Below are positions 11,801 to 20,593 of a DNA stretch of 26,741 bases, piece after piece (within the stretch, counting starts at the first letter, position 1; every line of letters begins with the position of its first letter). Below the pieces are notes generated by a model. That model had not been told where the DNA came from. It saw only the letters and a list, made by a program, of their open reading frames with translations, and ran no database searches. Origin of the DNA: Pleurobrachia bachei (lineage: Eukaryota > Ctenophora > Tentaculata > Cydippida > Pleurobrachiidae); the NCBI GenBank assembly GCA_000695325.1, contig AVPN01000824.1, positions 1 to 26,741 of the forward strand. Direction: 5' to 3'. Position numbers and translations under genes: made by a program.

Positions 11801-14800
11801 GTTGTCTCCGGCAAAGAGAGATGAGTGCTATGGAAGCTGCAGACCGCATACTCCACAATAATGGCGAAATGTGGAGAAGTTCCGAGACATTCGAATGGGT
11901 TCCAACTGTTTCTCCCGGTCATGGTCGACGTAGGTTAATGAAAAAGTACAAGGATTTAGAAGGTCAGGATCCTAATTCAACTGATGTTTTTATTCCTGAT
12001 ATGATTCATGTATTTTATCCTAATCGGCCTCAATGTCTTGATGACATGAGTCTTCATGATTTTGTTTCCACGTATGAGCGGTTATACGGGAAAACGGGTG
12101 GAGATGTCCTTATTCGCGATCCCACTACTAAAAAGGTCTTGGCACGATTCAAGAAACGGGCTAAGCAACCGATCATATACCACCATCGGTATTCCCACAG
12201 GACTAAGCCAGAAAAGTTTTACTATTCACTGCTTGCTCTTCATAAGCCCTGGAGAACGGAGGGCGATATTTTAGGGCCAAGTGCAACCTATGAAGCTGAG
12301 TTCTTTAGGTGCATTGCGGACAGGTCTGAGCTTAAGTCGCGGGCAGAGGCCATAATTAACATTGAGCAAGCCCGTGAAACCATGGAGCAACGCGTCAACG
12401 AGGACCTCACTAAGGGGCCAGAATCCCAGCAATGTTCTGATGGGATCGAAAACGATGCTCTGATTGCATTTGAGGCTTCTAGGTCTGGGGCAGCTGTATC
12501 ATCTGATGAACTTGAAACTATCATTCAAACCTTGAATATAGATCAGCGGTCCATTTTCGATTTAGTTGTTGATAAAGTTACCAACGACAAGCAGCTCCTT
12601 CTTTATGTCTCTGGGTTTGGGGGGACAGGGAAGTCTTATGTTTTAAAAGCAATAACTTCCTATATTAGGCTCCATAATAAAGATGTCCTTCTAGCTGGTC
12701 CTACTGGTCTTGCTGCTAAAAACATTTCGGGTATGACTCTGCATTCGATATTTAATCTTCTGGTTGAGCACGGTTGTCAGCCTAAGTACAGTGCCCTTAA
12801 AAAACCGGTCTTGGATCAAATGCGGGCTGTTTTTAAAGATCTTCAGTGCATAATTATTGATGAAATTAGCATGGTTTCTAATGTTCTCCTCTTATATGTC
12901 CATTTTAGGCTTAACGAGATATTTGCTCCTGGTGGTGGTCAGCTATTTGGTGGTAAACACGTTATAGTGTTTGGGGATTTGCTTCAACTTCCCCCAGTTA
13001 TGGCCCAGCCTCCCTATGTTACTTTGCCTGAAATAGAAGTTCATAAATTAACTAACGGCCTACCTCAAGAAATTAACCTATGGCAACATTTTGAATTTAA
13101 AGAGCTTACCATTAATCAGAGGCAAAAGGGCCAAGAAAATAAATTGTATTCCGATCTCTTAGGAAGGTTAAGGCTTGGTGCATGTATTCCAGATGATTTT
13201 AGTATGCTTAATTCTAGGGTTATAAACTTGGGGGGGACGTCGCCGGAAGAGCTACGCAAGTCACTGGTAGATCGTTATCTGTCAGTTGCCCAGATCGAAC
13301 CGTCTGTCGTATGCCTTCTACCTAAACGATCCATGGTTAAAGATTTTAACGGGGCTATAATGGCACGTAATTTCCCGGATGCAGAAAAGGTCGAGGCGGT
13401 AGATGAGGTGGAGCAATCAGGGAGGAAAAACAAGAAGTTGGAGAAGAACATTATGGACGCAGTTAGAAAGTTAGATGACGAAGGGGATGATAGGAACACA
13501 GGGGCTCTAGAAAAAGTTCTCTTTCTAGCCCCGGGTGTAAGGTGCATGTTGAGGCAAAATCTCGATGTACCGAATGGCTTGACAAACGGCACAATCGGTA
13601 CTATTGTGACACTTCAGAGGGACAACGGAGGAGTAGTGGATAAACTGGTTGTGCAGTTTGATGGATGTAAGGAACCTGTCACTATACACCGCGAGAAACG
13701 GAAGATCATGGTATTTACAAACGGTTACTTCTACAGGGAACAATTCCCCGTCACCGTGTGTTACTCGATGACCGTTCACAAGAGTCAGGGTTTGTCGCTT
13801 AAGTCTGCATTTGTGGATATCGGTCTCTCCATCTTTGAAGCTGGTCAAGTTTACGTTGCCTTGTCAAGGGTCACCTCTATGGCTGGGTTACATATAATCA
13901 ATCTAGCACCTGCAAAAATATTTGCGAGAAAGGACGCGTTGGTGGTTTACAAGCACATGGGAAGCAAGCCTTTGCATGATTCAGTTAGACCGGGGAATCA
14001 GGAGCCTGTCGAGCCTGGTCCAGGAGAGCGTATTTGGTATACTACTGCATCGTCTAGGTTGGCTAGAAGTACTATCAAATCGACAATTTCCAATATGGCA
14101 TCAAAGGTTAAGGATAAGGTTAAGCGTACCCTCAAAGGTCCTCTTCCTACTACCACTAAAAATCCTTCTAAGCGGTGTCATAGCGATGTCCTCAGTGTTA
14201 CTTCTGATAATCTTTCTAGTCATATAGATGCTGTGTTTGCTATTACGTCACGTTCTAGCTATTTTCATAATTTAACTCGTATCGAGATTGCAACTATTTA
14301 TTCAGATTTGATACTTCCAACAGCCCAATTAGTGGCTGCCGGCAGGGTTCCATCTACTTTAAGGTGCGAACTATCTCTTCAGCTAAACCCTGATCCATTT
14401 TCAGTATTAAGTTACACCCGATATAAATGGTTAAGTGGGTCACTCATGACACGGTATATATGGTATCTGCAGGATACCATTCAAAATTTGTCCATGTACA
14501 GTATGGGGTACGGGGTTGAAGAATCGTATGGTATTGTAGGGCTAAACAAGAGTGAAGAACACTTTAGCCAAAAACGATTCTGCCTCAAGCAATACTCCTT
14601 AAATGGCACTGCTGCCAGGTACAGTCGCAGAGGTGAAATCGTTAAGGCCGGCCATCCAATGGATAAGGATTTAGTTGTTGTATTAGGAAACCCAGGTAAT
14701 CATTGGATCCTGGTAATAGTAGACAATAGACCATCTAAGAGGTGCGTCTTATATTTTGATTCTGCCAGTAAAAGCATCCCTAATTCCCTCAAAAAGAGGA

Positions 14801-15102
14801 GGTGTCAGAAGTATGTAGCGTTCATTAAGAAATGGTGTGATTACTTACCAATAAAATATGGTGTCTGCAGTAGTGCTGGCGGTATAATGGATACCGCTAC
14901 GTATAGGTTTACTAATTTAGACGGTAAATCCAATCAACAGGACAATACTTATGACTGTGGCGTATTTGCTCTTTCAAATTTAGAACAGTACTTGTTGGGT
15001 AATGCGGTGACTACGGTTCGGGCTCGTGACATGGTTGGAATTAGGGCACAACTCATGCACCGCATTTACACCCATGGGATCAACACTGGGTACATCGTTT
15101 AG
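5876..15102 (+). CDS. Helitron transposase: Rep (HUH) + PIF1-type helicase + C48/Ulp1 protease
   Basis: One uninterrupted frame of about 3,075 codons, open from the acceptor at 5876; the first in-frame ATG is at 6214, so translation probably starts in an upstream exon. Residue numbers count from codon 6043. Residues 1-130 are very basic. About 547-650 is a Cys module (CNYCHPRL, then LTQIELMFIKPMSMYQ) resembling DUF6570, common in Helitron proteins. About 784-1464 holds two tandem copies of a Cys-rich module (CTLCKKC, CKGC, CHHC) behind an RKR...SKR nuclear-signal-like motif. The Rep nuclease follows: FFVTCSPAEFDW, then the HUH-type motif HYHFLLW (His 1734), then YVSKY with Tyr 1883 and 1887. 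The helicase has Walker A GFGGTGKS (2191), Walker B IIIDEIS (Asp 2273), GDLLQLPPV and TVHKSQGLS. The C-terminal Ulp1-like protease has His 2887 (NHW), Asp 2906 (YFDS), Gln 2966 and Cys 2972 (YDCGVF), so its catalytic set is complete. Rep nicks and joins DNA and the helicase unwinds it during rolling-circle transposition; the protease may process the protein or remove SUMO. All catalytic residues are present, which suggests recent activity. Confidence 0.95.
8392..10433 (+). repeat. In-frame tandem duplication of a 1,023-base module inside the Helitron gene
   Basis: Copy A (8392-9410) and copy B (9415-10433) are joined by four bases (AGTT). The period of 1,023 is exactly 341 codons, so the frame is kept. 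I found only a cluster of changes near 8811-8820 against 9834-9843 (Ser-Arg-Ala against Ile-Arg-Ser). Each copy carries an RKR/SKR basic signal, several Cys pairs and an acidic Ser/Asp tail with an IDTDIDT repeat. The partial Helitron at 17927 has the module once, in the copy-B version, so the single-module form is probably older. Confidence 0.95.
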
Positions 15103-15447
15103 TAGAATATTTTCTATTATCATTATTGCAATTTCTTTTCTGTGAAAAGTGATTTATGTGAAAACCGATTTTTCTGTGAAAACTGATTTCTGTGCAAATG
15201 AATTCTGTGAATTCTGTGAATGTTTCAAGAGCGATTAATTGTGGCAGATTCTGAATAACAATTACATATTCAAACCTGAAAACTGTATTTTACTAATGTC
15301 TTATTCCAAACCTTAGGCAACGTTCAACACGTACTAAAACGAATGACGCACCCCCCTCCCAGCTAAACTGCTCATTGCGCAATTTATTGAACCTGTACAC
15401 TACCTCTTGGATAATCGTATAACTAACATAATCACTTCCCATTTAGA
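15103..15447 (+). other. Intergenic stretch with a short TGTGAAAA repeat
   Basis: Between the Helitron stop and the next ATG. At 15136-15221 a degenerate repeat of about 18 bases (like TTTCTGTGAAAACTGAT) occurs five or six times. A perfect ATTGCGCAAT palindrome lies near 15375 and a C-rich patch near 15350. No clear TATA box, poly(A) signal or Helitron 3' end (hairpin plus CTRR) could be identified. Confidence 0.5.
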
Positions 15448-16603
15448 ATGGCGTTGCTAATTGTTATGATATTTCTGTCGGCCAGTGCAACTAAGGACTT
15501 CATAGTGTACGAGAAACAAGCGATGCTCCTAGTGAAGGACGACATTGTTCCACGTATGTAATTGTGACTTTTTGTTGGCTGTACTACTGTGTGTAACATA
15601 ACGTATGTGGTCTTGGTAAGTAAGTATTTACATTTCCTGCCCCTCTCCGTGTATTTAGAAGGTATTTCATATATTAACACCTACAACCATCGCAGATTAT
15701 GGGGATGAGACTCTACTGAGGCTTCACCTTGTTGTACCTAAGCCTGCCATTATAAGGCCAGCACGAATGCGACTTGCGATCAAAGCTCAAGAGGATGTGG
15801 CCACATTACGACTCTTTCAACCGTAAGTATTATAATATTATAATATTAATAATAGCGGATAGCTTTAGGAAGTCTACAATGTTCTAGTGAAGACTTTATT
15901 ATTATTAGTAATTACAGCTACTATCCAGGGGCCAGGTCTAGATGGGCTGAATGGTTATTAGCACACGTCTAGAATTGAGGGAGGATTTCTTAATATGACG
16001 TTTACCAAAGAACATCATACTCAGGAATCTCATCATTATGTTCACCCAGGTGTATAAAATATTGGATGGACATGGAAGATACTTTGATGGAACGAATACA
16101 ATCCTGTTCTTGTCAAAACCCGACAAGTAAGTTGAACACTGCTTCTAGAGCCAAATCTTCTCAGTTTGACTTGGAACTACGTTAATCCAATTGAATAATA
16201 CCATTTGCATTATAATAATATAATGTACAAACTAAATTACGGAATTTTCAAATAGGAAAACGAAGAAAGGCCGGGTCCACCGCTGTCAGCAGAGATGGAT
16301 ATTTACGAGGCCTCATGATGAACGATGCTGAAGTCCGTAAAGGCCTCAAAAATCAGGTAACATAAGCCTCATGCTAAATTATGTGGTAATAAAGTCATCC
16401 AATTGACTCTAAAATGGCATGTGTCCTTTCAGGTTAAGATCAACAAAAACGACATAGTGATACATATGCTATTCGCACAAGAACTGAAGATCAAATGGGA
16501 GATCGATAGCTGCATGGATTCTGCAATTGATTACTTCGCACAGATTGTAAGCATCTTCATACTCCTTCTCTCACTCTCTATAATCTCTCTCTCTCTCTCA
16601 CTC

Positions 16604-16677
<74 letters not shown>

Positions 16678-17786
16678 CCCCATCATTCAATTGGTTTCAG
16701 GAGAGTCACGTGGATGTTTATTGTGAAAAAATGCAGGCTATGTCTCAGATAAAATCAGGAACTGTCACATGGGAGTTAATCAATAAAGCGTTTGGACGTA
16801 ATTTTGATAAGATTTTTCATCATCCTGTCTTCAATGACACTCTGTATCAGAATAGAAAGAGCTTGTTTTTAAAATACGCTGATGTTTCTATCTCAAGACA
16901 GTCCTACTGTATCAGGAGTGGCAATAAAATTGGATTCACAACATCTATGTCTTTTCCAATTCTTAAGCAGAGCAATACCTTGCCTGTCTACCGGATTTAT
17001 CAAACAGGTATGAGTTAACATGTTGGTCGTCAAGTCTACCCTACGTTGCCTACTAACACTGCTCAAATCAAATCAAAACACTGCTCGGTCACAAATTAAA
17101 TAACCTCCATTTCCATAGGTGTTAACACTGGTGATGTCTGTTTTCTCCAGCGTGTTCCCAAGGAAGTTGTCTTCTTTGAAGGCAAGTTTCATGATTTTCT
17201 TTGCCACCGGTCTTCTACCATGGGCAGCTGCCACATGTCGTCTGTTCTTGGGGAATCCTGTATCAATCAGGGAAACTGCAGACACTCTATGCAAAGCTGC
17301 CATCAACTAACATTTAACAGCGTTCCAGGACTACTCTTCAGTCAACACGGTTTGGGCAACCCTCCGGTACTCAATATGAAGCATAATCAGTCATCTGTCC
17401 TTTTAAAGACTACACATTTTATACGTTGGTCAGACGATATTATTTCCGTTAAAATTGGTGACAGTGTTATAAATAATCCTAACCAAGGTTATCATATGAT
17501 TAATTTTACAGTAAGTTATGCAGAGACACGCTACATGCCGTATAAACCTGAAGAAGTATTTCATCAAATAGAAAAACTTGAGAAACAGAATAGCGAACTA
17601 AACACCAAGCTTTCGGAAAATGCAGACAGTATTAAAGAGTACACACTTAAAAAGAGCCCGTTATCAGATATATTTAATGCTAGCCTGTTTGCGTCACAAA
17701 TGTTTATTTGGATTGCTTTATTAGTTTTGGTTGTGACTTTGATAAGGTGTAAAATTAATAGTCCCCCCGAACATTTATACAATTGA
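15448..17786 (+). CDS. Seven-exon gene for a predicted type I membrane protein, unknown family
   Basis: Predicted exons, by GT-AG consensus and phase: 15448-15553 (ATG and a hydrophobic signal-peptide-like start), 15696-15822, an unclear exon 3 between 15918 and 16126, 16256-16356, 16433-16546, 16701-17007 and 17119-17786. Phases agree across exons 1-2 and 4-7. Exon 3 is a problem: from its acceptor the frame meets a TAG near 15970, while the part ending at the donor 16127 is open in the frame that continues into exon 4. Either a small intron was missed or the gene is broken. The last exon holds a Cys-rich ectodomain, a heptad-like charged helix near 17560-17640, a hydrophobic membrane span near 17700-17745 and a short tail. 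It lies between two Helitron segments, so it may be a captured host gene or a passenger. A coiled coil before a membrane span also occurs in fusion glycoproteins, but I recognise no viral family and make no such claim. Confidence 0.6.
16584..16675. repeat. (TC)n microsatellite
   Basis: About 90 bases of nearly pure CT dinucleotide, with two CA interruptions near its left end. It lies in the intron just upstream of the acceptor at 16699-16700 and lengthens the pyrimidine tract there. Confidence 0.98.
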
Positions 17787-17926
17787 AGAAACGATAAACA
17801 TTGTAATGTATGATATTACTTTAATCTATGTTATTACTTATTATGTATTTATTCCATGATTTAACTAAATGAGTTTTAATCAGTGTATTCTATACCAGTG
17901 GCAATCGGTGGCACAGCATTTTGACT

Positions 17927-20023
17927 GCAAACGAAAAGGTTATAATCCTGTATCGAAGCTCGAAGGGATGCGAGTTTGCAATTATTGTCACCCACGTCTT
18001 ATAAAGGGGGAAGTTCCTAGGATTGGAATAGAGAACCATATGGATCCTGGTGTTGTGCCGGAATGTATTCGCAAGCTCACTCAGATTGAGCTTATGTTTA
18101 TCAAACCCATGTCAATGTATCAGAGCATTACGTACTGCGGAGCAGTTGGGGGATATGTTAGGAAATCAGAACAGCAGAGGCGTGCGAAAGGTCATGCAAT
18201 CTATCTTCCGGTACCACTTAACGACACTATTGAAAAACTAATGATTTGTTCTGGAAAACCTAGGAAGCTTATAGATATTCCTAGTCATGTGAAGTTAATT
18301 GGTATTCCAAAGGCCGATAGAAGTACCTGGATGAGGTTAATTAATATCAATCTCATTTATGAGTGCCTGCAGTGGCTAAAAGCCAACAATCCTAATTATA
18401 GTGATATTGTGATTCCAGAGTCAGCAGACTGCCTTTTAGACTTTTTAGCCGATATCCCTACTAGTGACGAGTCATCTAACGGCAACTGTTCTAATGGCAG
18501 TCATCATTCAGGCGATGTTCCTTCTGTGATCGTTAGTCAAGGGAATGGTAGCAATAGTACCGACGAGCTAGTTTCCATCGATTTAGACGCGACTTCTGAT
18601 GAAGTTGGGGCTCCAGGTGTCAAGGGGTGCGCAGGGGCTAGTAGGAAAAGGGCTTTGGTGGATGACAGCAGTTGCGAGGAGGCCGAGCCCAGCTCTAAGC
18701 GTGGTGGTATGGCAGATATTGCTACCACCAATGTAATTTTAGATATCTGCCGCCGACTTATAGCTAGTTGTACTCTTTGTAAAAAATGCAGAGTGGATAT
18801 TAACAAAACTAGGTTAGACCTTGGGACCTTCGGTTATGTTACATATAGTTCTAGTGATCTCCGGAAACTGCTTTGTGATTTACGCCTTTCTTATTTAAGT
18901 CTCAATTGTAGAAGTGTCGTTTGTAGTATAAGTAATTGTAATGCTCCTTTGAATGGCCGTAAAAAAGTGTTGAAAAGGGTAGGGAAATCCAAAAATATTG
19001 CCTGCAATATTGACAGCTTTTGCTCAACCGTGGAACTAATTAGACAGAATTATATTAGGTCTATGGAAATACTGGATCACCTTCTAATAGCTAACCAAAT
19101 ATGCAAAGGGTGTCTCTCATGGTTGTCTAAAAAAACAGCAGTACCTGATGCAGCCTTCATGCTCGTTAGTATCAACTCAACTAAACCTATTTTAAACATT
19201 TACCTTTTATCTGAAAGGCTTTATGCATACCTTAATAACATGAAATGTTTAAATGGTTTAAAGGCCAGTGGACAGTGTCATCATTGCCTAGGTGTCGTTC
19301 CAGATGAGTTGAGTAAGCAATTGTTTAATTCAACTGACTATATCTCCAGTGAGGAGGGTATCAATGGTGCAACTTCTATGTTTCAGCAATTGTCTCAATT
19401 AATTAACTGTACTCGTTCATCTTGCGATAGTTCAACCTTACCGAGACGAAAGAATGCTGGTGGATGTGACACTGGTCCGGTCAAAAGTTCTAATCTTGAC
19501 TCTGCAAAAACCAATAAGGATATTGATACTGATATTGATACTGAAAGCAATTCATCTCTTTCGAAATCCTTATCAGGTTCTGCAGCAGAAAGTGCAGTTT
19601 CTTTTGATTCGTTTCCAGGTCTAAGTGACATCAATGATGATGTCATTAAAAATGGTCCAATGATCGAAAAATGAACCGTGATGACTTTCTTAACTTTGTT
19701 GATAGTTACACGGTTACAGGTATAGATCAGCAAACGGACGACCCGTACACTGATTTATACAAACTTTTAAAAGTCGATAGCAAGCCTGGGGATTTTAACG
19801 ATCCCCTTATTGAAAATTTGTGTTTTCCAGAATTGTTCCCATTTGGCGAAGGCACCAAGTCGGATGCTAGGGGGGAAGATAGCGATGCCAAAGTCGGTCA
19901 TTTACTTTACGAGAAAGCTAGGTTGCTATCAGAAAATGGGACGTTTAGGAGAAATATTCCTTACCTTTTTTATCTTGCGTCTCAAAATGAGAAGAGAAAA
20001 ATTGGTCAAGGAATATCTGCTGC
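17927..20023 (+). pseudogene. Truncated, frameshifted second copy of the Helitron transposase
   Basis: This segment matches 7682-10802 of the large gene, minus one 1,023-base module and one base: the lengths agree exactly (2,097). It covers the DUF6570-like part, one Cys-rich module and the start of the Helitron N-terminal region, and lacks Rep, helicase and protease. An A run of six at 10444-10449 is five here (ending about 19671), which creates an immediate stop; the rest continues in another frame to 20023. Upstream, an ATG at 17869 gives a short unrelated leader fused to the Helitron frame (17869-19674). Apart from the indel I saw no differences from the copy-B version, so the duplication is recent. 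It cannot encode an active transposase. Confidence 0.92.
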
Positions 20024-20136
20024 AATCCTCCCTCCCCCCAACCATCCTTCCCTTAAAAATGTCCACTTTCCAAGCATTTTTGCTTCCAGTGAATGGAAAA
20101 TCGAAATTGCGAAAAAAAAATTTTTTGAATTTTTTG
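20024..20136. other. Junction filler between Helitron fragment and membrane-protein copy
   Basis: It begins with a C-rich motif (20023-20046) that also occurs at 1685-1708, continues with unremarkable sequence and ends in an A-run/T-run tract near 20111-20135. No gene is seen on the plus strand; on the minus strand the frame of the neighbouring gene runs through it to a stop at 20053. Confidence 0.6.
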
Positions 20137-20472
20137 GGCTAGAACAAGGCCGGCAGCCACTCCGGCAGTATACCAGTCAATGTAGATCCCAGATATAGGT
20201 TGGCTAGTCGCAGTTGGAGTAGTAGAGGGAGCTGTTGAGGGGGCTGGTAGGGTGCAGGACTCTACGACTGACATGGCAGCAAACTCTTCCTCCGCTGGAT
20301 CAAAGATGACAACTGTCGAGGTACTAGAAATACAGTTCTCTGTCTCGTGACATAGGTTCGTCGTTTCCTCAAGGTCCTTGAACAGCTCCACTGTAGAATT
20401 GATGTTGATGAGGGTAACGCAGGTCTGGTATCCGCAGGCGGCCGAGATGAAGAATGGAAAAAGGAAAAGCAT
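20053..20472 (-). CDS. Small secreted/membrane protein, chimeric 3' end (copy 1)
   Basis: The 139-residue frame starts at an ATG (20472). A hydrophobic start (MLFLFPFFISAACG) looks like a signal peptide. A short Cys-containing ectodomain follows, then a Ser/Thr/Pro mucin-like stalk, then the first half of a membrane span (WYTAGVAAGLVLA). At 20137 similarity to the second copy ends and the frame runs into unrelated junction sequence for 28 residues, so the natural C-terminus is lost. The 144 bases 20137-20280 are identical to 23883-24026. In copy 2 the equivalent coding sequence is preceded by an intron acceptor (CCTCTCAG), whereas here it is directly fused to upstream coding sequence. That suggests copy 1 came from a spliced transcript, or that the intron was lost. 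Function is unknown. Confidence 0.6.
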   Translation of the reverse strand: MLFLFPFFISAACGYQTCVTLININSTVELFKDLEETTNLCHETENCISSTSTVVIFDPAEEEFAAMSVVESCTLPAPSTAPSTTPTATSQPISGIYIDWYTAGVAAGLVLAQKIQKIFFSQFRFSIHWKQKCLESGHF

Positions 20473-20503
20473 TTTGGAATAATCTACTGGTTTTCCGGAT
20501 ATG

Positions 20504-20510
20504 TTTTATA
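20504..20510 (-). promoter_or_regulatory. Possible TATA box for the minus-strand gene
   Basis: On the minus strand TATAAAA lies about 32 bases upstream of the ATG at 20472. That would give a very short 5' leader, so it may be chance in AT-rich DNA. Confidence 0.25.
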
Positions 20511-20593
20511 CAAATCTACAACAGATCTCGTGTAACAGTTGTAGTGAACTCGGGTAACAGTTATTCGACTACAAGTCTCCGATAACCGCACAG

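Noticed and set aside
5876-15102. Giant-virus or Polinton/Maverick origin, because of helicase plus C48-type protease
   Set aside because: The HUH motif, the YxxxY tyrosine pair and the Rep-then-PIF1 order are diagnostic of Helitrons. There is no protein-primed polymerase, integrase or capsid gene.
16403-16726. Long Ser-Leu repeat protein
   Set aside because: It is a read-through of exon 5 into the intron and the (TC)n microsatellite; the donor at 16547 and acceptor at 16699-16700 explain the region.
15448-17786. Viral envelope-like glycoprotein
   Set aside because: The coiled coil plus membrane span is suggestive, but several introns are present, no furin-type site or fusion motif was recognised and no family match can be made by eye. 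Left as unknown.
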